The notes below the pieces were generated by a model. That model did not search any database. It saw only the letters and a list, made by a program, of their open reading frames with translations, and had not been told where the DNA came from. Shown in pieces: positions 7,879-17,296 of a DNA stretch of 42,357 nucleotides (the stretch's first letter is position 1; every line of letters starts with the position of its first letter). Source of the DNA: Micromonospora sp. KC213. GTDB lineage: Bacteria > Actinomycetota > Actinomycetes > Mycobacteriales > Micromonosporaceae. The DNA lies in the NCBI RefSeq assembly GCF_004348325.1, contig NZ_SMKF01000029.1, forward strand, positions 1 through 42,357, given 5' to 3'. The translations under genes and the position numbers were made by a program.

Positions 7879-10428
7879 GTGGCCGGTCCGAAGGGTCGCA
7901 CGAACCGTGCCGCGGCCCTGCACCGGCGGGCCGCCGCCACGGCCGCCGCGGCGGCCAACGTGCTCGATGAGATCCGTCCCGCCCCGGCCGACCAGCGCCG
8001 GCAGTACGAGCTGGCGGACCGGCTACGGACCGCTGCGGCCCGGCTCGCCCCGGGTTGGGCCGGTGCGGGGCTGGAGTCACTTCCACCGGACACCCCGGCC
8101 GGCGAGGAGAACCCGCCCTTCGTTCGCGTCGGCATGGCCGCGCCGCTGGACGACGCCCGTTTCCCGGCTCTGGTGCCGCTGCTCGGCACCGGTCACCTCA
8201 CGTTCGACGTTGATGCCCGGGAGCCCCGGTCGGTAGGGCTGCTCCGGGCCGTGCTGTTGCGGTTGCTGGCGGCGACGCCGGCCGGTTGCCTGCTGGTCCG
8301 CGCGGTGGACGGGGTGGGTGGGGGCGACACGTTCACGCCCTTCGCGGCCCTGGCGGACGCCGGGCTGCTGCCGCCGCCCGCGGTGGACGTGACCAGCCTG
8401 CGCGCCATGCTCACCGAGGCCGAGCAGTGGGTCTCCCCCGGCGCGGGCCGTCCCCGCCGGCACGATCGGACGCTGCTGCTGGTCGTCGCCGGGTTCCCGG
8501 CGCACACCACGACCGACGACCTGGCCCGGCTGGAGGCACTGGCTGGGTCAGGTCGGCAGGCCGGACTGCATCTGCTGGTCGCCGGTTGGCCGGTGGCTGG
8601 CCGGCCGCCGCTGCCGCGAGCGACCCGGCTGGCGTTGCGGACGGCGTACGCGCTGCTGGGCGATCCGCCGGGCAGTCCGTTCAGCGGGCCGGGCGCCGAG
8701 TCCGGCGGCGGGCTGAACGCTCCGGTGTTCGTGGACGAGGATCCGGGGACGGAGTTGATCGAAACGGTCTGCCGGCGGTTGGCCGCGCAGATCGAGGCCG
8801 GTTCCCGGTTGGGCCTGACCGAGTTGCTGCCGGCGGAGACGGACCCGCTGTGGCAGGTTTCGTCCACGGCGGGGCTGTCCACCACGGTCGGTGACGCCGC
8901 CGGCCGGGCGGTGACCGTCGGATTCACCGAACTCACCCCGCACTGGCTGGTCAGTGGCCGCTGCGACGCGGGTCGGGCCGCGTTCCTCACCACCGCGCTG
9001 CTCGGTCTCGCCGCTCGCTACGGCCCGGACGAGTTGGTCCTGCACCTGGTGGATCTCGGGGAGAACGAGTCCTTCGTGGAGTTCCTGCAGACCGAGCGGG
9101 ACCGGACCTGGATACCGCAGGTGCGGTCGGCGGCGATGGCCGCCGACCCGGAGTACGTCCGGGACCTTTTCGACCAGTTGACGGCAGAAGCCCGCCGGCG
9201 GGAGGAGGCTGCTGCCCGGGCCGGTGGGCAGCGCTTCGCCGAACTGCGGGAACACCAGTCGCTGCCGCGGGTCGTCTGTGTGCTCGACAACTTCCCGTTG
9301 CTGCTGGCCGACCGGGATCCGGTCGCCGCCGAGGTGTTGGCCCGGTTGGACGGGCTGACCCGTGCGGGGCGGGCGTACGGCGTCCATCTGGTCCTGGCCG
9401 GCGCGGGTGATCTGGGCATCGGGGCCGGCGCCGCGCCCCGCGACTCGGTGCTGGGGCAGTTTCCCGTCCGGGTTGCGCTCTCCGGTGGCGGCGCGGTGCT
9501 GATGCCGACCAACGACTCGGCCGCCGGGCTGGCGGCCGGCAGTGCGGTGGTGAACACCGCAGGTGGCCTGGGCGGGCCGCGTGGCGCGACCCGGGGGCAC
9601 GAACGCCTGGTGCGGTTCCCGGATCCGCACGATGACCCGGAGACCGTCGAGCGGCTGCGGCACCGGCTTTTCGCGGCCCGGCCGGAGGACGCGATCCCGC
9701 CGGTGGTCTTCGCCGGCTGGGCCCGGCCGCTACTGGGTAATGATCCCCGGATGCGGGCGGCCCTGGCGGGGCGGGCCGGCAGGCCGGCGGCACTGCTCGG
9801 CCGGGCGGTGGACGTGGCCCGGAGCACCGTCTCGGTGCCGTTGGGCCCGGTGGCGGGGCGCAATGTGGCCATCCTGGGCGCGGGTGCGGAGGCAGCCGAG
9901 CTGCTGGTGACCGCCGTGCGGAGCACGGCCGCCCACCACGCGCCGGGCAGCGCCCGTTTCGTGCTCGCGCCGCTGGCCGACGGTACGGCCCCGCTGGTGG
10001 CCGCTCTGGCCGCCGAGCTGGCGGAGCGGCACCGGGTGCGGACGGTGGACGGTCCGGGCCTGTCGAGCGTGGTCGACGAGGAGGGGCCGGCGTACCTGGT
10101 GGTGTTCGGGGCGGACTCGGCCCGGCCGGCGGAGCTGCCGGTCGAGCGGCTGCGGGCGCTGCTGCGGGACGGGCCCCCGGCGGGAATGCACCTGTTGGGG
10201 TGGTGGCGTACGGTGCCGCCGTTCGCGGCGCTGCTGGATCCGGAGGACGCGGTGGACAAGCTGGCGGCCGTCGTGGTGGTGGACGTGCCGGGAGCCACGC
10301 TGGGCGGGGTCTTCGGCCGTCCGATGGAGTGGCGGCCCCGCCCCGGCCGGGCAGTGCTCTTCGACGGCCCGGGTGAGCGGGGGGTCGTGCTGGTGCCGTT
10401 CGCCGCCGACGAGGCGGGGTGGTCGTGA
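7879..10428 (+). CDS. FtsK/EccC-like protein with degenerate nucleotide-binding loops
   Basis: An 849-residue protein with the layout of FtsK/SpoIIIE or EccC proteins, in which RecA-like modules repeat in tandem, but which appears unable to bind ATP normally. The central module has HWLVSGRCDAGRAAF (355-369) where a P-loop should be: Arg366 replaces the essential Lys, Ala367 the Ser/Thr. Its Walker B equivalent is VCVLDNF, with Asn471 for the usual Glu. The third module has GAGAEAAE (667-674), Ala for Lys. The first module (~60-300) has no recognisable P-loop. The N-terminus (~1-60) is Ala/Arg-rich and helical. I chose GTG 7879 because GAAGAGGGG lies just upstream; the frame stays open to GTG 7741 and GTG 7870 is also possible. 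It is coupled (GTGA) to a membrane-protein gene. Function unknown; a structural or regulatory pseudo-ATPase is my inference. Confidence 0.75.
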   Translation: MAGPKGRTNRAAALHRRAAATAAAAANVLDEIRPAPADQRRQYELADRLRTAAARLAPGWAGAGLESLPPDTPAGEENPPFVRVGMAAPLDDARFPALVPLLGTGHLTFDVDAREPRSVGLLRAVLLRLLAATPAGCLLVRAVDGVGGGDTFTPFAALADAGLLPPPAVDVTSLRAMLTEAEQWVSPGAGRPRRHDRTLLLVVAGFPAHTTTDDLARLEALAGSGRQAGLHLLVAGWPVAGRPPLPRATRLALRTAYALLGDPPGSPFSGPGAESGGGLNAPVFVDEDPGTELIETVCRRLAAQIEAGSRLGLTELLPAETDPLWQVSSTAGLSTTVGDAAGRAVTVGFTELTPHWLVSGRCDAGRAAFLTTALLGLAARYGPDELVLHLVDLGENESFVEFLQTERDRTWIPQVRSAAMAADPEYVRDLFDQLTAEARRREEAAARAGGQRFAELREHQSLPRVVCVLDNFPLLLADRDPVAAEVLARLDGLTRAGRAYGVHLVLAGAGDLGIGAGAAPRDSVLGQFPVRVALSGGGAVLMPTNDSAAGLAAGSAVVNTAGGLGGPRGATRGHERLVRFPDPHDDPETVERLRHRLFAARPEDAIPPVVFAGWARPLLGNDPRMRAALAGRAGRPAALLGRAVDVARSTVSVPLGPVAGRNVAILGAGAEAAELLVTAVRSTAAHHAPGSARFVLAPLADGTAPLVAALAAELAERHRVRTVDGPGLSSVVDEEGPAYLVVFGADSARPAELPVERLRALLRDGPPAGMHLLGWWRTVPPFAALLDPEDAVDKLAAVVVVDVPGATLGGVFGRPMEWRPRPGRAVLFDGPGERGVVLVPFAADEAGWS

Positions 10429-11156
10429 GCGGGGCGGCGGAGACGACGGGACCTCCCAAAGGTGGGGTTGGCGTCGACGGACCGTCCCGGCAGCGGGTCG
10501 GTGACGAGCCGGTCGGGGCGGTGGCGGACCCGTGGACGGAGTACCTGGCCGCCGCCCGACAGCTCGACGGGGTACGTCGTGCTGCGGCGACCGCCGCGGT
10601 GGAGCAGGCCCGGGCGGTGGAGGCGGCCCGGGAGGAACTGGTTCGGGTGCATGCCCGGTTGGCGCCGCAGCAGGCCCGACTGCGTGGGTTGGGGGTACCG
10701 TCGATCTCGCTGACCCCGACGCCGCCGGAGCTGACCGAGGCGGCCCGGTCGATGGTGGGGGGTCCGGCTGCGGTGCTGACGGCGCTGCGGGTGGCCCTGG
10801 GCGTGGTGGACGCCGCGGAGGCGACGCTGGCGACGCGAGGGCCGCTGCGCCCGTCGGCGTGGCCGCCACGGTTGCGCAACCTGCTGGTGTATGGCCCGCT
10901 CGCCCTGCTGGTGCCACTGGCGCAGCTGGTGATCTTCCTGGTGGCGGGTACGGGCGCGGTGAGCGTCGCGGCGCTGGTCGTCGGGGTGCCGATGCCGGCG
11001 GTGACGTTCGCCGTCGGCTGGGTCGCGGTGGGGCGGTTCTTCCCGGCCGCTGCCGGCGAACGGCTGGACCGTACCCCCCGGCTGGGGGCGTTGACCTGCC
11101 TGGTGCCGGCGGTGGCGACCACCGCCGGGCTCATGCTGGCGATGCTGGGCGGCTGA
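10425..11156 (+). CDS. Coiled-coil membrane protein paired with the FtsK-like protein
   Basis: A 243-residue protein of unknown family. Residues ~35-95 are rich in Ala, Glu and Arg with heptad-like spacing, suggesting a long helix or coiled coil. The C-terminal part holds about four hydrophobic segments, including LLVPLAQLVIFLV, SVAALVVGVPMPAVTFAV and LVPAVATTAGLMLAML. GTG 10425 overlaps the FtsK-like gene's TGA and has a purine-rich GAGGCGGGG six bases upstream; GTG 10419 is an alternative. The strict coupling suggests that the FtsK-like protein and this one form a membrane complex. The gene ends nine bases before convergent folE. No enzymatic motif is visible. Confidence 0.7.
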   Translation: MSGAAETTGPPKGGVGVDGPSRQRVGDEPVGAVADPWTEYLAAARQLDGVRRAAATAAVEQARAVEAAREELVRVHARLAPQQARLRGLGVPSISLTPTPPELTEAARSMVGGPAAVLTALRVALGVVDAAEATLATRGPLRPSAWPPRLRNLLVYGPLALLVPLAQLVIFLVAGTGAVSVAALVVGVPMPAVTFAVGWVAVGRFFPAAAGERLDRTPRLGALTCLVPAVATTAGLMLAMLGG

Positions 11157-11165
11157 TCGCCGAGG

Positions 11166-11729
11166 TCAGCGGGGAATGATCAGGGCCATCGCCTCGGCCC
11201 GCGACTTCGCGTCGTGCTGGAGGGTGCCCCGCACCGCTGAGGTGATGGTCTGCGCGCCGCTCTTCTGGATGCCGCGCATCGCCATGCACATGTGTTCGCA
11301 TTCGAGCACCACCACGACGCCGCGCGGCTGCAACCTGCTCATCAGCAGGTCGGCGATCTGTGAGGTGAGCCGCTCCTGCACCTGGGGGCGACGGGCGAAC
11401 ACCTCGACCAGTCGGGCCAGCTTGGACAGGCCGGTGATCCGGCCGTCGGGGCCGGGGATGTAGCCGATGTGGGCGCTGCCGCGGAACGGCAGCAGGTGGT
11501 GCTCGCAGAGGCTCATCACGTCGATGTTCCGGACGAGCACGAGTTCCTCGTGGTTGGCCTCGAAGGTGGTGCTGAGCACCTGGGCCGGGTCGACCCGCAG
11601 GCCGGCGAAGAGTTCGGCGTAGGCCCGGGCGACCCGGGCGGGGGTCTGCCGGAGTCCGTCGCGGTCGGGGTCCTCCCCGACCGCGATGAGGATCTCCCGG
11701 ACCGCCTTCTCGATCCGGGCGAGGTCCAT
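11166..11729 (-). CDS. folE: GTP cyclohydrolase I
   Basis: Converts GTP to 7,8-dihydroneopterin triphosphate, the first step of tetrahydrofolate (and other pterin) synthesis. The 187 residues from this ATG cover the catalytic core: EDPDRDGL, the zinc-binding [10 protein letters not shown] and [10 protein letters not shown], and the family signature [11 protein letters not shown] shortened here as RPQVQERL. Upstream of the ATG the frame stays open for 48 codons with strongly G/C-biased third positions and encodes a plausible helical extension containing [14 protein letters not shown]. There is no ATG, GTG or TTG in it, but a CTG at 11873 overlaps the ftsH stop (CTGA). The real protein may therefore be ~235 residues. 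folE follows ftsH in the same direction, as in many actinobacteria; folP, folB and folK are not next to it here. Confidence 0.95.
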   Translation of the reverse strand: MDLARIEKAVREILIAVGEDPDRDGLRQTPARVARAYAELFAGLRVDPAQVLSTTFEANHEELVLVRNIDVMSLCEHHLLPFRGSAHIGYIPGPDGRITGLSKLARLVEVFARRPQVQERLTSQIADLLMSRLQPRGVVVVLECEHMCMAMRGIQKSGAQTITSAVRGTLQHDAKSRAEAMALIIPR

Positions 11730-11869
11730 GGTGTCCTCGACCGGCCGGCCGGTGAGCTTGCCGCTAATCAGCCGAGCGGCGACGTAGTCGAGCGCCTCGT
11801 CACCGTCGGGCTCGGTGGACGAGGCGGCCAGCCCCGGGTGGTGGTCGGGGCTGGCCGCGGCGTCGCTGC

Positions 11870-13876
<2,007 letters not shown>

Positions 13877-14348
13877 GCTGTTGTCGGGCACCGGGGCGCC
13901 CGCATCCTCCTGATCGACGTCCTGACCGTCTGAATGGTGTCGCCGCCGTCGGCGGCGCCGAGCCGCCGTGCGGGCCGGCCTCGACCCCACGCCGCGCGAA
14001 CTGCCGCGTCGCGGTCATTCGACCGTACACCGTTCGTGCCAGATGTGAGCTTGTGAGCCCAGCACTTACGCGGAGGGCGAACCGAGGTTTCAGCCGGCGT
14101 GACGAGAAGCTCCCGACCGGCCCGTCCGTCCGCCCGGTCACGCGGTCGAGGAGCCGGACGCGGAATCGCCCCCACGTCACCGCGACCTACCGTAGCCGGA
14201 TTCACTGAGAGCCCGCTGAACGTCCAGCCCGTGCCGCACCGCCCACGACCCGCGATGTGATCGACTTCGGTTGCGTCACGCGGCGGCGCCCACCGCGCCG
14301 AACACCCCCACCTGCCGCAAACCGCGACGCCGGCGCGAGGGTTCGACC
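13877..14348 (+). other. 472-bp gap between ftsH and hpt, no convincing gene
   Basis: Short frames in this gap have no good start signals or recognisable products. It should contain the ftsH promoter (two TACGGT -10-like hexamers on the minus strand at 14194-14189 and 14027-14022, neither with a clear -35). A small GC hairpin at 14284-14300 and a larger one over the hpt stop may end hpt transcription. Confidence 0.5.
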
Positions 14349-14378
14349 TCAGGCCCGGGCGTACACCTCGGGCCTGAG
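14348..14378 (-). terminator. Hairpin overlapping the hpt stop codon
   Basis: A perfect 10-bp stem, CTCAGGCCCG (14348-14357) with CGGGCCTGAG (14369-14378), has an 11-base loop and spans the end of hpt. There is no T-tract, so termination is only a suggestion; it could also be a codon-use accident. Confidence 0.3.
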
Positions 14379-14924
14379 CACGCCGACGTACGGCAGCTCG
14401 CGGTACCGCTCGCCGAAGTCGAGGCCGTAGCCGACCACGAACTCGGTCGGGATGTCGAAGCCGACGTACTTCACCGGCACGGTGACCTTCACCGCCTCCG
14501 GCTTGCGGAACAGGGCAACCACCTCGACGCTGGCGGCCGACCGCGACTCCAGGTAACGCAGCAGCCAGGAGAGGGTGAGTCCGGAGTCGACGATGTCCTC
14601 CACCACGACCACGTGCCGGCCGGCGATGTCCCGGTCCAGGTCCTTGAGGATGCGGACCACACCGGAGGAGGAGGTGCCCTGGCCGTACGAGGAGACGGCC
14701 ATGAACTCCAGCTCGACCGGCGGGCCGTGCCGGCCCAGCGCCCGGGCGAAGTCGGCCATGAACATGACCGCGCCCTTGAGCACGCAGACGAGCAGGAGTC
14801 CGTCGTCGACGCCGGCGTAGTCCGCCGAGACCTGCTTGGCCAGTTCCGCGGTCTTCTCGCGGATCTGCGCCTCGGAGATGATGACGTGATCGATGTCGGC
14901 GTCGTACCAGGAGCCGTCAGCCAT
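14349..14924 (-). CDS. hpt: Hypoxanthine phosphoribosyltransferase
   Basis: Purine salvage enzyme that transfers phosphoribose from PRPP to hypoxanthine (and guanine) to give IMP or GMP. The 191-residue product has the PRPP-binding signature [13 protein letters not shown], the flexible-loop region AVSSYGQGT, and [18 protein letters not shown] near the C-terminus, all typical of HPRT. ATG 14924 is preceded by AGGAG at the right distance; the frame continues upstream but without family similarity. In related genomes hpt directly follows tilS; here a regulator gene and a tiny ORF lie between them. Confidence 0.95.
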   Translation of the reverse strand: MADGSWYDADIDHVIISEAQIREKTAELAKQVSADYAGVDDGLLLVCVLKGAVMFMADFARALGRHGPPVELEFMAVSSYGQGTSSSGVVRILKDLDRDIAGRHVVVVEDIVDSGLTLSWLLRYLESRSAASVEVVALFRKPEAVKVTVPVKYVGFDIPTEFVVGYGLDFGERYRELPYVGVLRPEVYARA

Positions 14925-15015
14925 GACTCCTAGCCTGCCCCATGGCGACTGGCCTCCGTCGACGGGGCCGCCCCTCCGGGAGCGACCCCACCCCAAACTT
15001 TTCCGGCAACCCGGA

Positions 15016-15162
15016 CTAATTACCCCAGCGGACCCGGGAGCACCAGCGGCGGCCCTGGTCGGTCGGCTTCCAGTCGGCCGAGTCCCGGGTGTCGGCCGTG
15101 AGACCGGCCGCCGAGGCGACGGCCAGGCCGACCAGAAAGAGCAGAAGCAGCAGAAACTCCAT
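15016..15162 (-). CDS. Small 48-residue membrane protein
   Basis: A short frame starting [20 protein letters not shown]: one strong hydrophobic helix, then a hydrophilic tail containing [17 protein letters not shown]. The tail has an ordered, polar, Asp/Trp/Lys/Arg-rich composition unlike random GC-rich frame translation. I have a general impression that similar tails occur in short actinobacterial membrane proteins, but I cannot confirm it here. The gene lies upstream of and collinear with hpt, divergent from the GlxA-type regulator. The ribosome site (AAGCGAG) is weak. If it is not a gene, the hydrophobic stretch would be chance. Function unknown. Confidence 0.55.
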   Translation of the reverse strand: MEFLLLLLFLVGLAVASAAGLTADTRDSADWKPTDQGRRWCSRVRWGN

Positions 15163-15202
15163 GGCGGCGCTCGCTTTCGCGTTGTCTTGGATGTTCTCGC
15201 CG

Positions 15203-15289
15203 CCGGTGCGCACCGGACTGACACCAGTCTCCGCCGGGCCCGCCGGGTCGAACAGTGGCAGAAATGCCACCGCACCTCGATTTTCTGCC
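15203..15289. promoter_or_regulatory. Cluster of operator-like palindromes upstream of the GlxA-type regulator
   Basis: Between the divergent small gene and the regulator lie a perfect 14-bp palindrome CCGGTGCGCACCGG (15203-15216), the hairpin GTGGCA-gaaa-TGCCAC (15255-15270), and a second, inverted copy of GGCAGAAA (as TTTCTGCC, 15282-15289). Paired inverted GGCAGAAA boxes just upstream of the regulator's own promoter suggest autoregulation by an AraC-type dimer. This is inference. Confidence 0.4.
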
Positions 15290-15300
15290 GCCGGTGGGGT

Positions 15301-15306
15301 TACCCT
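15301..15306 (+). promoter_or_regulatory. -10 element for leaderless regulator mRNA
   Basis: TACCCT ends six bases before the ATG at 15313, the spacing expected for an actinobacterial leaderless transcript starting at the A of the ATG. No good ribosome-binding site is present. The -35 region is poor, as is usual for regulated promoters. Confidence 0.45.
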
Positions 15307-15312
15307 CGTCAC

Positions 15313-16278
15313 ATGCTTCGTTCGGTCGCCGTCGTCGCCCTCGACCGGGTCGCCCCCTTCGAACTCGGCGTGCTCGCCGAGGTCTTCGGCACCGACCGCA
15401 CCGCCGACGGGTTCCCCGGCTACCGGTTCTCCGTCTGCACCGCCGACGGCGGCCCCGTTCGTACCTCCTCGGGCTTCGGCCTCACCCCGCACGCCGATCT
15501 CGCCCCGGTCGACGATGCCGACCTGGTCGCCGTCCCCGCCCACGCCCAGGGCGGCGAGATCCCGCCGCCCGTGCTGGACGCGCTGCGCCGGGCCGCCGAG
15601 CGCGGCGCGTACCTGCTCAGCGTGTGCTCGGGAGCGTTCGTGCTCGGGGCCGCCGGGCTGCTCGACGGCCGGGAGTGCACCACCCACTGGCGGTACGTCG
15701 ACGAGTTGCAGGCCCGCCACCCACTGGCCCGGGTCCGGTGCAACTCGCTCTACATCGCCGACGGCACGGTGCTCACCAGCGCCGGCACCGCCGCCGGCAT
15801 CGACGCCTGCCTGCATCTCGTACGTCAGGAGCACGGCTCGGCCACCGCCACCCGACTGGCCCGGCGGATGGTCGTCCCACCGCACCGCGACGGGGGACAG
15901 TCCCAGTACGTCGAGGCGCCCATCCCGGCCACCCCCGACGCGCCGACCCTGGAGCCGGTGCTGCGCTGGCTGATGGGGCACCTGGACCGGCCGACCACGG
16001 TGGACGAGCTGGCCGCCCGGGCCGGCATGTCACCACGTACCTTCGCCCGCCGGTTCCGGGCCGAGACCGGAACCACGCCGCACGACTGGCTCACCAACCA
16101 GCGGGTGCTGCTGGCCCGACGGCTGCTGGAGGAGACCCGGCTGACCGTGGAGGAGGTCGCCGACCGGGCCGGCTTCGGCGATGCCGCCGCCCTACGACAC
16201 CACTTCGCCCGCCGCGTCGGCACCACACCCCAGGCATACCGCAGCACCTTCCGCGACCGCCTCGAACCCGCCGTCTGA
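15313..16278 (+). CDS. GlxA-family AraC-type regulator (DJ-1/PfpI domain plus helix-turn-helix)
   Basis: A 321-residue transcription factor. Residues ~1-190 form a class I glutamine amidotransferase-like (DJ-1/PfpI) sensor domain, with the nucleophile-elbow Cys in LLSVCSGAFVLG and the following TTHW typical of GlxA proteins. The C-terminal ~100 residues are an AraC DNA-binding domain with two helix-turn-helix motifs, TVDELAARAGMSPRTFARRF and TVEEVADRAGFGD, plus the usual GTTPQAYR ending. The start is set by a leaderless-type -10 six bases upstream. It lies alone on the + strand between tilS and hpt, which are normally adjacent, so it looks like a lineage-specific insertion. Targets are unknown; inverted GGCAGAAA boxes upstream may be its own sites. 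Its stop is 18 bases from convergent tilS. Confidence 0.9.
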   Translation: MLRSVAVVALDRVAPFELGVLAEVFGTDRTADGFPGYRFSVCTADGGPVRTSSGFGLTPHADLAPVDDADLVAVPAHAQGGEIPPPVLDALRRAAERGAYLLSVCSGAFVLGAAGLLDGRECTTHWRYVDELQARHPLARVRCNSLYIADGTVLTSAGTAAGIDACLHLVRQEHGSATATRLARRMVVPPHRDGGQSQYVEAPIPATPDAPTLEPVLRWLMGHLDRPTTVDELAARAGMSPRTFARRFRAETGTTPHDWLTNQRVLLARRLLEETRLTVEEVADRAGFGDAAALRHHFARRVGTTPQAYRSTFRDRLEPAV

Positions 16279-16296
16279 CGCGCCCCCGGGCGGGTC

Positions 16297-17286
16297 TCAG
16301 TCGACGGTGTGCAGCCGGCCGTCCCGGCGGGCCACCCGCATTCCCCCCGGCAGCGCCGTCGCGCCCTGCCCGTGCCAGTCGGTGACCAGTGCGTCCAGCG
16401 CGGCGACGTGCCGGTGAGAGAGCGCGGCCGGTGACGCGCCCAGTTCCCGTGCCCAGGCGTGCAGCACCCGGGTACGCACCGCCCGGGGCAGCGCGGCCAG
16501 CGCGCCGGCCGACAGCGCACCCTCCGTCCCGACCCGCGCGGCGGCGAGCGCGGCGGCGGCCAACTCGTCCAGGACGGCGGTGTCGGCGGCAACCAGCCGG
16601 GCGGTGCGGGCCAGGTTGTCCAGCACCCCCTCGCCGAGCGCGCCGACCAGCGCCGGCAGCACGTCGGCGCGGACCCGCGCCCGGGCGTACGACGGGTCGG
16701 TGTTGTGCGGGTCCTGCCACGGTGTCAACCCGAGTGCGGCGCACGCCGCCCGGGTCTGCTCCCGGGTGACGTCGAGCAGCGGGCGCAGCAGCGGCACCCC
16801 GTCCAGGTCGCGGCGCGCCGGCATTCCGGCCAGACCGCGCGGCCCGGCCCCCCGGGCCAGCGCGAGCAGCACCGTCTCGGCCTGGTCGTCGCGGGTGTGT
16901 CCGAGCAGCAGCGCGGCGGCCCGGTGCCGGCGGGCCGCGGCGGCCAACGCCTGGTAGCGGGCGTCGCGGGCAGCCGCCTCGGGACCGCCCGGCCGCCCGG
17001 CGACGGTCACCGGGACCGCCTCCACCGGATCCAGCCCGACCTCGACCGCCCAGCGGGCCACGGCGGCGGCCCGCCCGGCCGAACCGGCCTGCAGGCCGTG
17101 GTCGACGGTGACCAGGCCCGCGGGGCGACCCGCCCGGGACGCGACGAACGCGACGGCGGCAGCGAGGGCGAGCGAATCGGCCCCGCCCGAGCAGGCGACC
17201 AGGACCGGCCCGTCGCCGGACAGCCCGGTCAACGCACGGCGGACGGCGGCCCGGACCGCGGCGACCGGCGGAGCGAGAGCGGCCAC
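16297..17286 (-). CDS. tilS: tRNA(Ile)-lysidine synthetase
   Basis: Modifies the wobble cytidine of the CAU-anticodon isoleucine tRNA to lysidine, so it reads AUA and is charged with Ile; essential in nearly all bacteria. The 329-residue product has the N-type ATP pyrophosphatase loop VACSGGADSLAL and the family motif LLLGHTRDDQAETVL, followed by RPLLDVTREQTRAAC. The short C-terminal part fits the small actinobacterial form. The GTG start lies ten bases after the upstream zincin gene's stop, so the two are probably co-transcribed. The order dacB, zincin, tilS is conserved in actinobacteria. Confidence 0.93.
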   Translation of the reverse strand: MAALAPPVAAVRAAVRRALTGLSGDGPVLVACSGGADSLALAAAVAFVASRAGRPAGLVTVDHGLQAGSAGRAAAVARWAVEVGLDPVEAVPVTVAGRPGGPEAAARDARYQALAAAARRHRAAALLLGHTRDDQAETVLLALARGAGPRGLAGMPARRDLDGVPLLRPLLDVTREQTRAACAALGLTPWQDPHNTDPSYARARVRADVLPALVGALGEGVLDNLARTARLVAADTAVLDELAAAALAAARVGTEGALSAGALAALPRAVRTRVLHAWARELGASPAALSHRHVAALDALVTDWHGQGATALPGGMRVARRDGRLHTVD

Positions 17287-17296
17287 GGCCGTCCGC

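Noticed and set aside
8987..11134. Minus-strand frame (715 codons) opposite the FtsK-like gene
   Set aside because: Extreme Pro/Arg/Ala content without domains; shadow of the two + strand genes.
13877..13990. 38-residue Arg-rich extension of FtsH from GTG 13990
   Set aside because: Low-complexity Arg run not expected in FtsH; homologues start at the membrane helix. Kept only as a caveat.
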